Shown here piece after piece: positions 1 to 7,332 of a stretch of DNA of 64,000 bases. The notes beneath the pieces were generated by a model. That model did no database searches, was not told where the DNA came from, and saw only the letters and a program-made list of their open reading frames with translations. This DNA comes from Thermocrinis jamiesonii (GTDB taxonomy: Bacteria > Aquificota > Aquificia > Aquificales > Aquificaceae). The stretch covers positions 80,105-144,104 of the forward strand of contig NZ_JNIE01000005.1 of the NCBI RefSeq assembly GCF_000702425.1. The letters are read 5' to 3'. Position numbers and translations under genes: made by a program. Every line of letters begins with the position of its first letter. Within the stretch, counting starts at the first letter, position 1.

Positions 1-470
1 CAGAAAGAGAATTTACCAGGTCTATGGCTATTCAAAGAAAACTCAAAGTAATCGCAGAAGAGGTTAAGGCGGACCTGATAGTAACCCACGATACAGGATG
101 CACCACTACCTTTGAAAAGAACCAATGGATAGGAAAAGCTCACGGGATGTATTACCCGGTAGCGGTTATGTCTGATGTTATGTTTGCAGCGTTGGCTTGT
201 GGAGCACATCCGTTTAAAGTGGTCCAACTTTACTGGAACTGCTCTAATTATGAACCACTCCTTGAAAAGATGGGTATAACCAACTGGAGAGAGCTAAAGA
301 AAGAGTGGGAAGACACGGTCAAGTACATAAGCGAGCTTGAAAAGGCTGGCAAATACGACGAGCTTATGGAATTCTTCAAGGAGTATGACCTTTACGAGCC
401 TTACAGCAGAACTTCCACCGGAAAGCCGAAAGCTTCTGCCACTGCCAACATACCGCTGTTTAAGTCCTAA
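1..470 (+). CDS. hdrB1: sHdrB1, heterodisulfide-reductase-like subunit B (3' part only)
   Basis: The reading frame is already open at the left edge (codons from base 3), so the start and first CCG half lie outside the window; the ATG at 24 is internal. The visible C-terminal part carries THDTGCTTTFEKNQW, a later ACGAHPF and YWNCSNYEP, resembling the second cysteine-rich half of HdrB-type proteins. In sulfur oxidisers HdrB subunits bind [4Fe-4S]-type clusters in the cytoplasmic sHdr complex that oxidises protein-bound sulfane sulfur. The order of the following genes (hdrA, companion gene, hdrC2, hdrB2, lbpA) matches the hdrC1-B1-A-H-C2-B2 cluster, and this is the main reason for the B1 assignment. 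The tail is Ser/Thr/Lys-rich and ends at TAA 468-470. Confidence 0.85.
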   Translation, partial: EREFTRSMAIQRKLKVIAEEVKADLIVTHDTGCTTTFEKNQWIGKAHGMYYPVAVMSDVMFAALACGAHPFKVVQLYWNCSNYEPLLEKMGITNWRELKKEWEDTVKYISELEKAGKYDELMEFFKEYDLYEPYSRTSTGKPKASATANIPLFKS

Positions 471-477
471 GCTTTTT

Positions 478-500
478 TGGGGGCTATGCCCCCATTTTAT
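478..500 (+). terminator. hairpin with short U-tract between hdrB1 and hdrA
   Basis: A perfect 7-bp stem TGGGGGC/GCCCCCA with a TAT loop (478-494) is followed by TTTTAT. It sits 8 nt after the hdrB1 stop and ends 23 nt before the hdrA ATG. The U-run is short, so it may act as a partial terminator or an mRNA processing/stability element that sets different levels for the two halves of the operon. Function is inferred. Confidence 0.45.
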
Positions 501-523
501 AAACAACTTTTGGAGGTTTTGTT

Positions 524-1582
524 ATGGCAAAGAGTGTATTGGTTATAGGTGGCGGTCCTGCAGGTTTGGGTGCAGCGAGGATTCTCGGAAGGCTTGGCAT
601 CCAAACCATCCTATTGGAAAAGGAAGACAGGCTGGGTGGTAACCCTGTGCTCAATCACTACCACACGCTAATACCCAGAAAGCTAAAGCCGGAGCAAGTG
701 CTGGGTCCCTACATAAGGGAAGTGGAGAGCAATCCAAACGTGCAGGTGAAGTTAAGAACCGAACTAGAAGCCTGCGAAGGAGAACCCGGAAGCTACAGAG
801 TCAAACTTTCCAACGGTGAAACTCACGAAGTGGGTGCAATAGTAGTTGCAACTGGTTTTGAACACTTTGACCCCAGAAGAAAGGGAGAGCTGGGATACGG
901 ACTTTATCCAGACGTGATAACCAACTTAGAGCTTGAGCAAATGTTCTCCAAAGAAGGAAGGCTTTACAGACCTTCCAACGGTCAGCTTCCAAAGAGGGTA
1001 GCCTTTGTGTTCTGCGTAGGTTCCAGGGATAGACAGCTTGGGGTAACGAACGTGCACTGCTGTAGATACGGTTGCGCTCTGTCTGGACTTCAGGCAATGG
1101 AGATAAGACAGCACTATCCAGATGTAGATGTTTTCTGCTATTACATGGATGTGAGGACCTACGGCACTTGGGAGTATCCTTTCTATTGGGCACCTCAAGA
1201 ACAATACGGTGTTAGGTATGTCAGAGGTAGGATTGCAGAAATCACCTACAGCCCTGCGGACGGAAGGTTAAGGGTAAAGCATGAGGACACCATAGTTCAA
1301 AGACCCTCCGAGGTTCCCATGGACCTTGTGGTTCTCGTGCTTGGAATGGAACCTTCTGCAGGCACAAAGAAGGTTGCCAAGATCCTTGGACTCGCCCAGG
1401 ACCCAGACAGCAAGTTCTTAATTCCTTCTGAAGAATCAGGCTCTAACATAATATCCAACAAGCCTGGTATATTTATAGCTGGAGCCTGTAAAGGTCCCAT
1501 AGATATAGAATCTTCTCTCTCTGAGGGTGAAGCTGCAGGAGCAGAGGCTGCTGCGTTTCTTAATGCAAAGGTGACTGTATGA
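524..1582 (+). CDS. hdrA: sHdrA, FAD- and Fe-S-containing heterodisulfide-reductase-like subunit A
   Basis: FAD-binding core subunit of the sulfur-oxidising heterodisulfide-reductase-like complex in the cytoplasm, expected to bridge substrate-linked redox centres to the electron acceptor. The N-terminus has the dinucleotide motif GGGPAG (residues 9-14) followed by LEKEDRLGG; a second conserved region ATGFEHFDP follows. Cysteine ligands are C164 and the CCRYGC cluster (C179, C180, C184). At 352 aa it is the short sHdrA form, far smaller than methanogen HdrA, and lacks extra ferredoxin domains. The start is ATG 524 with GGAGG seven bases upstream. Its stop overlaps the next gene (ATGA), indicating translational coupling. 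Confidence 0.93.
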   Translation: MAKSVLVIGGGPAGLGAARILGRLGIQTILLEKEDRLGGNPVLNHYHTLIPRKLKPEQVLGPYIREVESNPNVQVKLRTELEACEGEPGSYRVKLSNGETHEVGAIVVATGFEHFDPRRKGELGYGLYPDVITNLELEQMFSKEGRLYRPSNGQLPKRVAFVFCVGSRDRQLGVTNVHCCRYGCALSGLQAMEIRQHYPDVDVFCYYMDVRTYGTWEYPFYWAPQEQYGVRYVRGRIAEITYSPADGRLRVKHEDTIVQRPSEVPMDLVVLVLGMEPSAGTKKVAKILGLAQDPDSKFLIPSEESGSNIISNKPGIFIAGACKGPIDIESSLSEGEAAGAEAAAFLNAKVTV

Positions 1583-2316
1583 GAAAGGTTACTACCTTAG
1601 ACGATTTTTTGGTAAGGGACTATTTGATAAAGATCTTAGGAGAAGGTGAGGAGTTTGTCCAAGAGTTTTACAAGGACCTCCTTGCCAAGTCCCTGTTTTT
1701 TCAAAAGACCCTCAGCAAGGAAAGGCTTGCTTCTTTGAGCAAGGAAGATCTGGACCAACTCTTAGAAAAGGTTTTTTCCGTAAGAAGGAAAAGGCAAAGG
1801 TTGATAGAGGAGACGGGTGTGGAGAATCTGAAGAGGGCAATAAGCGACCTGCTTTATGGAAAGGCAAACAGCTGGGAAGAAAGGGTGGAAAACTTTGTAA
1901 AGTCCATAAGGGGTGTGGATAGAAAAGCAGCCAAAGACCTGGCCTCTGAACTTTTGCACTTTACCTTCCCAGAAGATTACGTTCTTTGGACCAGTTGGAT
2001 ATGGGATCCAGAAAGCGAAAGTGGTGCGGTGGTCTTCTTAAAAGAGGAACCACCCAAAAGGCACATGTACGGAGAAACTTACGAGGAGTTTGAGCAGATC
2101 TACAAGCAAATTCAAGAAAAGCTCTTAGACTTTGGTATAAAAGTTAAAGGCTATCTGTTCGTAGATATCTTCCTTGCCATGATATACGCCACTTACGTTG
2201 ATTACATGACTTTATCTACCATGCACAGTGCCAAGGGATTTTTCCCTCCCGCTGGCGTTATGGCAAGGAGGCTCCTGGGGGTCCAAAGACCAGAAAACAT
2301 TAAGTTGGAGGTTTAA
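1579..2316 (+). CDS. conserved sHdr-cluster companion protein of unknown function
   Basis: A 245-aa soluble protein with no recognisable catalytic motif and no CxxC pairs. It occupies the position between hdrA and hdrC2 that is normally filled by a conserved 'hypothetical' gene in sHdr clusters (often called H or hyp). The N-terminal half is charged and helical; the C-terminal half is aromatic (HFTFPEDYVLWTSWIWDP, then YATYVDYMTL). It overlaps the hdrA stop by four bases (ATGA) and ends 2 nt before hdrC2, so it is co-translated with the complex. A structural or assembly role in the sHdr complex is inferred from position only. Confidence 0.85.
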   Translation: MRKVTTLDDFLVRDYLIKILGEGEEFVQEFYKDLLAKSLFFQKTLSKERLASLSKEDLDQLLEKVFSVRRKRQRLIEETGVENLKRAISDLLYGKANSWEERVENFVKSIRGVDRKAAKDLASELLHFTFPEDYVLWTSWIWDPESESGAVVFLKEEPPKRHMYGETYEEFEQIYKQIQEKLLDFGIKVKGYLFVDIFLAMIYATYVDYMTLSTMHSAKGFFPPAGVMARRLLGVQRPENIKLEV

Positions 2317-2318
2317 AC

Positions 2319-3077
2319 ATGGCTATACACGAAAGAAGCTTGGTAGAGCCAGAAAGAATTGTAAGGAAAGAAAGACTTGTTATTGACGGGGTGGATGTGT
2401 CAGGAGACTGGAACCTGATCATCCTCCCAAGAGTGATAAACGACTACGACCTTGACTTTGCAAAGGAGATAATGGAGTCTCCCGACGGAAAGACTATAGT
2501 TCAGTGTTATCAGTGTTCTTACTGCACCGCATCTTGCCCTGTGCACAACTATTGGGACGAAAGATACAACCCAAGACACTTTATATACTTGGCAAGGCTT
2601 GGGTTGATAGATGAGCTTCAAAAAAGGGCGGATGTAATGTGGAGATGTGTGTCCTGTCATAAGTGCACCCACAGGTGTCCAAAGGGTGTGCTTGTGGAAG
2701 AGGTGCTAAAGGTTATCCTAAGGGTTATGGCAAAGAAAGGACTCATTGACGAATATCCCTCCAAAAAGTTTGACAAGTTCTTCACAGAAAGCGTGCTTGA
2801 ATATGGAAGGATAGAAGACGGAGAACTACTTTTTGGATGGATAGAAAAGCAAGGTTACAAAGTGGTTAAAGACCCAATCCTCAAAAAACCCATACCTTTT
2901 ATGGGTGAAACTCCAGAGTGGTTAAAGCAATTGGTGTTAAAGCCCATAAAGTCTATGAATGTGGATTTTCTTATACTGAACGCAAAGCACATGCTCTTCC
3001 ATCCAAGGACCAAAAACTGGAACAAATTCAAACAAGTTCTAAGAAAGGTTATGAAAGAAGAAGGAGTATTAACTTGA
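2319..3077 (+). CDS. hdrC2: sHdrC2, 4Fe-4S subunit C of the sHdr complex
   Basis: Ferredoxin-like electron-transfer subunit that partners HdrB2. Two classical cysteine motifs are visible: CYQCSYCTASCP (about residues 63-74) and CVSCHKCTHRCP (about 110-121), enough for two [4Fe-4S] clusters. The rest is helical and basic, with no membrane segments, in agreement with a cytoplasmic soluble complex. The start ATG 2319 has GGAGGT upstream. At 252 aa it is slightly longer than methanogen HdrC. It lies directly upstream of hdrB2 with a 13-nt gap that contains the hdrB2 ribosome-binding site. Confidence 0.92.
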   Translation: MAIHERSLVEPERIVRKERLVIDGVDVSGDWNLIILPRVINDYDLDFAKEIMESPDGKTIVQCYQCSYCTASCPVHNYWDERYNPRHFIYLARLGLIDELQKRADVMWRCVSCHKCTHRCPKGVLVEEVLKVILRVMAKKGLIDEYPSKKFDKFFTESVLEYGRIEDGELLFGWIEKQGYKVVKDPILKKPIPFMGETPEWLKQLVLKPIKSMNVDFLILNAKHMLFHPRTKNWNKFKQVLRKVMKEEGVLT

Positions 3078-3090
3078 AGGAGGTTTAAAA

Positions 3091-4050
3091 ATGGGTGTTA
3101 TAGGAAAAAAAGTGGCGTATTATCCTGGCTGTTCCTTAGAAGGTGCAGCAAGGGCTTACGATGTTTCTACAAGAATAGTAGCAAAAGAGCTTGGTTTGGA
3201 ACTGGATTATTTAGAGGATTACAACTGCTGTGGTGCTATGGAGTCAAAAAACGTAACCTTTATGGGAACCTTGCTCTTGAATGCCCGAAACATGTCTTTG
3301 GCAAGAAAGCAAGGGCATGATGTGATAGTGGCACCTTGCAATGGCTGTTCCTTCTCACTGCAAAGAACGGAATACTTCTTAGAAACTGACAGCAAAGTGT
3401 TTGAAAAGGTAAATGCTTTGCTGAAAGAAGGTGGAGTGGATCCATTGGACAAAATACCGCAAACCTATCACATTCTTGAGTGGTTCTACCACGAGGCAGG
3501 TCCCCAAAAGGTTAAGGAAAAAACCAAAAAACCACTCAGAGGTCTAAAGGTTGCTAACTATTACGGTTGTCTTTATACAAGACCGCACTTTTACGCAAGA
3601 ACCTACGCCCACGCAGGAGGACAGGAAGAGGAAGCAAGACCCAGAAGGAGAGAAACTGCGGACGATGACGAACATCCATACTACATGAACGCCTTATTGG
3701 AAGCGGCAGGAGCTACCAGCGTACCCTTTGAGCCTATGCATACTCAGTGCTGTGGAGGACCTCACTCTCTGTCTGATGAGCAAGTTTCTGAAAAGTTTGT
3801 GATGATGATCCTTCAAACTGCTAAAAGGAATGGAGCGGATATAATAGCTACAGAATGTCCTCTGTGCCATGCTTCCTTGGAGATGTATAGACACAGGCTT
3901 ATGATGAAGGGAGTGCCAGATGTGGATGTACCTGCGGCGTACTTTACTCAGCTTCTTGGCTTAGCTTTTGGATACAGCGCAAGTGACGTAAAGCTCAAAG
4001 ACAACCTTTCTGATCCTCTTCCCGTGCTGAGAAGGTTAGGTTTGGCCTGA
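3091..4050 (+). CDS. hdrB2: sHdrB2, two-CCG-domain subunit B
   Basis: CCG-type protein expected to hold the catalytic clusters for disulfide/persulfide chemistry. Both cysteine-rich halves are complete: PGCSLEG, NCCGAMES and APCNGCSFSL in the first, YYGCLYTRP, QCCGGPHS and ATECPLCHASLE in the second. Between YYGC and the second CCG there is a charged insertion (about residues 170-195: Ala/Gly/Gln, then Glu/Arg/Asp-rich, HPYYMNALLE); whether this is usual for sHdrB2 I cannot check. Start ATG 3091 has AAGGAGG upstream. It is followed 10 nt later by lbpA, the lipoyl carrier thought to deliver sulfur substrate to the complex. Confidence 0.93.
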   Translation: MGVIGKKVAYYPGCSLEGAARAYDVSTRIVAKELGLELDYLEDYNCCGAMESKNVTFMGTLLLNARNMSLARKQGHDVIVAPCNGCSFSLQRTEYFLETDSKVFEKVNALLKEGGVDPLDKIPQTYHILEWFYHEAGPQKVKEKTKKPLRGLKVANYYGCLYTRPHFYARTYAHAGGQEEEARPRRRETADDDEHPYYMNALLEAAGATSVPFEPMHTQCCGGPHSLSDEQVSEKFVMMILQTAKRNGADIIATECPLCHASLEMYRHRLMMKGVPDVDVPAAYFTQLLGLAFGYSASDVKLKDNLSDPLPVLRRLGLA

Positions 4051-4059
4051 GGCTAAGAT

Positions 4060-4515
4060 ATGGAGAAGGAGTGGGAATACAACGGATGTATTATTCCACT
4101 TGATCTTTATTACGAGATAGAAACCCAAACTTGGTTAAGGGTAAACGAAGACGGAACGGTTACTATGGGCTTGACGGATGTGGGGCAAGTGCGCGCTGGG
4201 CGCTTGCTTCATGCCCGTATAAAGGACATAGGTAAGTTTATAAAAAAAGGCAAACCAGTTGCTTCCCTTGAAAGTGGCAAATGGGCTGGACCTATAAATG
4301 CCTTAGTGGAAGGGGAAGTGGTGGATAGGAACGAAAAGGTTTTGGAACAACCTGATATAATAAACTACGATCCATATGGCGAAGGTTGGATAGTTAGAAT
4401 GAAGCCTGTGGATTTGGGAAGGGATTTAAAAGATTTGCTTTATGGACCTCAGGCAATAGAAAAGATGAAAGAATACATAGATGAATGGGATATAATCTGT
4501 ATGAGGTGTACATAG
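4060..4515 (+). CDS. lbpA: LbpA-type lipoate-binding protein (first copy)
   Basis: Single-domain lipoyl carrier related to glycine-cleavage H protein but dedicated to sHdr-dependent sulfur oxidation. The lipoylation site is the lysine of LESGKWAGP (K74), followed by GEVVDRN and the conserved NYDPYGEGWIVRMKP strand-turn. At 151 aa it has the LbpA C-terminal helix and ends in DIICMRCT, giving two extra cysteines near the terminus. No glycine-cleavage genes (gcvP/gcvT) are nearby; the sHdr context fixes its role. Its stop codon TAG is immediately followed, with no spacing, by the ATG of the thioredoxin-like gene. Confidence 0.9.
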   Translation: MEKEWEYNGCIIPLDLYYEIETQTWLRVNEDGTVTMGLTDVGQVRAGRLLHARIKDIGKFIKKGKPVASLESGKWAGPINALVEGEVVDRNEKVLEQPDIINYDPYGEGWIVRMKPVDLGRDLKDLLYGPQAIEKMKEYIDEWDIICMRCT

Positions 4516-4773
4516 ATGGCAGCGAAGGACAAGCACGTCATACTTTTGGTATCCCAGTGGTGTGCTACTTGTCCGGATGCGGATGCTCTTTGGCAGAAGC
4601 TTCAAAAGGAGTACGGTTTTAAGTATGAGGTTTTGGATGTAGCCCAGCCTGAAGGTAGGATGTGGGCAAAGAAGCTTATGGTGCGCGCTGTGCCTTCCAC
4701 AATAATAGACGGAAAGCTAACCTTTGTGGGTGTTCCTTCAGAAGAAGAAGCAAGGAGGGCAATAGAATCGTGA
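4516..4773 (+). CDS. small thioredoxin/glutaredoxin-fold protein with CATC active site
   Basis: An 85-aa protein with the fold order β-α-β of a minimal thioredoxin: VILLVSQWCATCPDAD (C16, C19), a middle helix, then RAVPSTIIDGK with the cis-Pro and a last strand-helix FVGVPSEEEARRAI. It probably reduces or transfers sulfur between the lipoyl carriers, DsrE protein and sHdr complex. The ATG directly abuts the lbpA stop, so it depends on translational coupling; its own TGA overlaps the GTG of the DsrE gene. Families of tiny redoxins like this (about 75-90 aa) also include archaeal glutaredoxin-like proteins. The exact partner is unknown. Confidence 0.8.
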   Translation: MAAKDKHVILLVSQWCATCPDADALWQKLQKEYGFKYEVLDVAQPEGRMWAKKLMVRAVPSTIIDGKLTFVGVPSEEEARRAIES

Positions 4774-5159
4774 AGGTGATTATTCTAATGACCAGCGGAC
4801 CAAAAACTCCCTGGAGATGTGCCTCCCCCTTTTACATAGCAGCTTTAATGGCTTCTAACGATGCGGATGTAGAGATGTTTTTTAACATGGATGGAACCAG
4901 GCTTTTAAAAAAAGGTGTGGCAGAGAAAATACTCCCTGCGGAACCAAATTGTCTTAGTCCCAACGGGAAAAAATTAAAAACTGTCTATGACTTTATGAAG
5001 GATGCTAAACAGGCAGGTGTTAAGTTTTATTCTTGCAAGCAAGCAATAGACTCTTTGGGATACAAACCCGAAGAGCTTATTCCAGAGCTGGACGGTATTG
5101 TGCCAGCCAGTGAGTTTGCCCTTAGGGCAATGGAGGCAGATAAAGTGCTAACATTTTAA
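4770..5159 (+). CDS. DsrE-family sulfurtransferase-like protein
   Basis: A 129-aa DsrE/DsrE3A-like protein. It begins VKVIILMTSGPKTPWRCASPFYIAALMA and has cysteines C17 and C89 (FYSCKQAID) as candidate persulfide carriers. DsrE-type proteins, with TusA and rhodaneses, pass sulfane sulfur to sHdr in the cytoplasm. I chose GTG 4770 as start: it overlaps the upstream TGA (GTGA), is preceded by AAGGAGGG at 4752-4759, and gives the family's first strand. The longer open frame from 4662 is read through the thioredoxin-like gene in another phase and is not protein-like. No tusA or rhodanese gene is in view. Confidence 0.85.
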   Translation: MKVIILMTSGPKTPWRCASPFYIAALMASNDADVEMFFNMDGTRLLKKGVAEKILPAEPNCLSPNGKKLKTVYDFMKDAKQAGVKFYSCKQAIDSLGYKPEELIPELDGIVPASEFALRAMEADKVLTF

Positions 5160-5183
5160 AATCTTATAAAAGGAGGGTGTAGT

Positions 5184-5630
5184 ATGGCAGTAGTTAATGG
5201 ATGCAACATTCCAGAAGATTTGCTCTATGATGTAGACCCAGAGGCTAATGCCTTCACCTGGGCAAAGGACAACGGTGATGGCACCTATACCATAGGACTA
5301 ACATCCATAGCCGCAGCAATGGCTGGAAGGTTGGTCGCTTACACACCCAAAAAGGTGGGTAAGGTCATAGAAAGACGCAAAAGCGTAGCGACCATAGAGA
5401 GCGGTAAATGGGTAGGGCCGGTTCCCACACCCTTAACTGGAGAGATCGTGGAAATCAACGAAGCTTTAAAAACAAACCCTGCTTTGGTAAACGATGACCC
5501 ATACGGTCAAGGATGGATCGTTAAGATAAAGCCAACAAACCCGGATGAGATAAACAACCTTTTGACGGGACAAGCAGCGGTGGATGCTTTAACGAAGGTA
5601 GCCAACGAAAAGGGTATAAAGTGTGGATAA
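5184..5630 (+). CDS. lbpA: LbpA-type lipoate-binding protein (second copy)
   Basis: Second lipoyl carrier in the cluster (148 aa), with the lipoylated lysine in IESGKWVGP (K75) and the NDDPYGQGWIVKIKP segment. It is clearly homologous to the first copy but diverged, with a different N-terminus (NGCNIPEDLLYDVDP) and a C-terminal helix ending KGIKCG. It has a strong Shine-Dalgarno (AAAAGGAGGG) and a 24-nt gap before it, so expression may be partly independent of the upstream genes. Two carriers in one operon suggest specialised roles such as different interaction partners. This is inference. Confidence 0.9.
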   Translation: MAVVNGCNIPEDLLYDVDPEANAFTWAKDNGDGTYTIGLTSIAAAMAGRLVAYTPKKVGKVIERRKSVATIESGKWVGPVPTPLTGEIVEINEALKTNPALVNDDPYGQGWIVKIKPTNPDEINNLLTGQAAVDALTKVANEKGIKCG

Positions 5631-6643
5631 AACAGATGCAGGAGGGGATTGTTCCCCTCCTTGAAGACACAGGGTTAGATTACAACCTCTTGGAGCGTTT
5701 GCTTGAAGGTTTCAGAATAAGGGAAGAAAACTTTGGAAAGAAGATCCACTTTTACAGCCCAGGATTTAAACACTATCAGGTGGACGACTTTTACATAGAA
5801 ACCACTCCTAAGTTTGTGGATGTTTCCATAACTGGAAGGAACTGTGAGTTAATGTGTGATCACTGCGCATCCAAAATTCTCTGGCACATGATACCCGCCA
5901 CCACACCCGAAGAGTTAAAAAGAGTGGGAGAGGAGCTAAAGGCTAAAGGAGTAGATGGGATCCTCATATCCGGTGGTTCCAATAAAGACGGTGTTGTAGA
6001 ACTTTATCCCTTCTTTAAGGCTATAGAATATCTAAAGAAAGAACTAAAACTTTTGACCACATGCCACGTTGGGTTGGTAGACAAAGCCTTGGCTGAAGGG
6101 CTAAAGGAAGCAGGGGTGGATGCGGTACTCATAGATATCATCGGAGACGACCGAACTATAAGAGAGGTTTATAAACTGCCCCACAAATCCACAAAGGACT
6201 ACGAAGAGTCTTTGAGGCTTCTCAAAGAATACGGACACAGAATAGTCCCACACGTGATAATAGGATTGCATTACGGAAAGATATTGGGAGAGCAAAAGGC
6301 AATAGACATAATATCCCAATTTGACCCGGACGGTTTGGTTTTGGTGGTAGTTATGCCCTACTACGGAAAGGCAAAGTTTCAGCTTTTGCCCCCACCAAAG
6401 GCCGAAGAATGTGCAGACGTCATACTTTATGCGAGGAAAAAACTGCCCAAAACTCCCGTTGTGATAGGGTGTGCAAGACCTGCAGGACCTGAAAGGACAA
6501 AGCTTGATCTTTACTCCCTTTATGCTGGTGTAAACGGTATAACCTTCCCAGCGGAAGGCATTCTAACACACGCAAAACAGATTGGTTTAGAGCCTGTAAT
6601 ATCTCCAAACTGTTGCTCAACCGTAATATTTCCCATAAATTAA
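5621..6643 (+). CDS. radical SAM protein next to lbpA, candidate LipS1/LipS2-type lipoyl synthase half
   Basis: A 340-aa radical SAM enzyme of the biotin-synthase-like class. The cluster motif is C75-x3-C79-x2-C82 (RNCELMCDHCASK), followed by ILISGGS and a TIM-barrel core; a second cysteine set occurs late (VVIGCARPAG, SPNCCSTVIF) and could bind an auxiliary Fe-S cluster sacrificed for sulfur insertion. sHdr/LbpA organisms assemble lipoate with the radical SAM pair LipS1/LipS2 instead of LipA. This gene overlaps lbpA by 10 nt, which favours such a role, but I cannot tell LipS1 from LipS2 and no partner or lipoate ligase is here. Start GTG 5621 (AAAAGGG upstream); ATG 5636 is possible. Confidence 0.75.
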   Translation: MWIKQMQEGIVPLLEDTGLDYNLLERLLEGFRIREENFGKKIHFYSPGFKHYQVDDFYIETTPKFVDVSITGRNCELMCDHCASKILWHMIPATTPEELKRVGEELKAKGVDGILISGGSNKDGVVELYPFFKAIEYLKKELKLLTTCHVGLVDKALAEGLKEAGVDAVLIDIIGDDRTIREVYKLPHKSTKDYEESLRLLKEYGHRIVPHVIIGLHYGKILGEQKAIDIISQFDPDGLVLVVVMPYYGKAKFQLLPPPKAEECADVILYARKKLPKTPVVIGCARPAGPERTKLDLYSLYAGVNGITFPAEGILTHAKQIGLEPVISPNCCSTVIFPIN

Positions 6644-6648
6644 TTTCA

Positions 6649-7044
6649 ATGCGGATGAAGGTTTTTGATTTGGACACCGCAAGAGAAACCCTCGTTTTAA
6701 TAAAGCCTATAGTAGAAGAGATAAACCTAAAAAGAATGGAGTTGGCCGAGACCTACGAAAGATTTCAAGAAGAGGAAGACGAGCTTGAAAAGATGTATCT
6801 TGAGTCCCACATAAAAGAGTTGAACAAGCTGATAGATTCTCTTTTTAGGAAGATAGAAGCTTTGGGAGGAGTAATAAAGGGTGTGGATCCAATATTGGTT
6901 GATTTTCTCAGCTATCACAAAAACAGATACATATGGCTATGTTGGAAGGAAGACGAGGAGACTATAATGTACTGGCATGAGCTAAATGAAGGATTTGCAG
7001 GAAGAAAACCTATAAGCCTCTTAGAGGAAGAAAATCTGTGGTAA
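6649..7044 (+). CDS. DUF2203-family protein
   Basis: About 131 aa, strongly helical and acidic in the first two-thirds (LVLIKPIVEEINLKRMELAE, EEEDELEKM), then the family-typical C-terminus with KGVDPILVDFLSYHKNRYIWLCWKEDEE and a WHELNEGFAGRKPI stretch. DUF2203 proteins have no established function. The starts ATG 6649 or 6655 both follow the radical SAM stop (6641-6643); the TTG at 6613 would extend into the upstream gene and is not supported. A later transcription unit seems to begin at 7084, because a 39-nt gap with secondary structure follows. Confidence 0.75.
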   Translation: MRMKVFDLDTARETLVLIKPIVEEINLKRMELAETYERFQEEEDELEKMYLESHIKELNKLIDSLFRKIEALGGVIKGVDPILVDFLSYHKNRYIWLCWKEDEETIMYWHELNEGFAGRKPISLLEEENLW

Positions 7045-7052
7045 AATTTACC

Positions 7053-7078
7053 TACCTCCAAGCGGGGGTAAGGAGGTA
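7053..7078 (+). promoter_or_regulatory. hairpin that can mask the ribosome-binding site of the 82-aa gene
   Basis: TACCTCC (7053-7059) is perfectly complementary to GGAGGTA (7072-7078), the Shine-Dalgarno of the gene starting at 7084, with a 12-nt loop. Just upstream is a second inverted repeat GGTAAA-A-TTTACC (7040-7052) spanning the preceding stop codon. The arrangement would lower translation unless the stem melts or is bound, a possible thermosensor-like or autoregulatory element. The pairing is visible; its function is inferred. Confidence 0.4.
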
Positions 7079-7083
7079 TTGAT

Positions 7084-7332
7084 ATGAGAAAGATTTTAAG
7101 CTTTTTATTGATGCTTTTAGTTATTTCCCCTGTGGTTCCTTTTGCAAAAGAATCTAAAAATAACTCAAAGATATTACAGGAGAAAACACATAAGCATAAG
7201 GTTTCAAAGAAAAGTAAAAAAAAGAAGTTGGCTAAAAGGCAAAAGGTTAGGACAGCGCAGAACATAAACAAACCCAAGGAAGGCGAAATATTAAAGATAG
7301 AGGCTATGGTAAAGGACATAAATGAACAATAA
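7084..7332 (+). CDS. small lysine-rich exported protein, unknown function
   Basis: An 82-aa protein with a clear signal peptide (MRKI, hydrophobic LSFLLMLLVISPVVPFA, cleavage near FAK) and a mature part of about 60 residues that is extremely basic, centred on HKHKVSKKSKKKKLAKRQK. There is no cysteine for lipid attachment. It has a strong Shine-Dalgarno (AAGGAGGT) that can be sequestered by an upstream hairpin. Its stop overlaps the LOG-family gene by 11 nt. The basic tail could bind nucleic acid, peptidoglycan or acidic envelope polymers; nothing in the sequence decides this. No family recognised. Confidence 0.65.
   Translation: MRKILSFLLMLLVISPVVPFAKESKNNSKILQEKTHKHKVSKKSKKKKLAKRQKVRTAQNINKPKEGEILKIEAMVKDINEQ

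Noticed and set aside
4662..4769. 36-codon extension upstream of the DsrE gene
   Set aside because: It is read through the thioredoxin-like gene in another phase; GTG 4770 has a Shine-Dalgarno and overlaps the upstream stop.
7045..7083. Known riboswitch or ncRNA in front of the 82-aa gene
   Set aside because: The region is under 40 nt and shows only a simple stem; no riboswitch core is recognisable.
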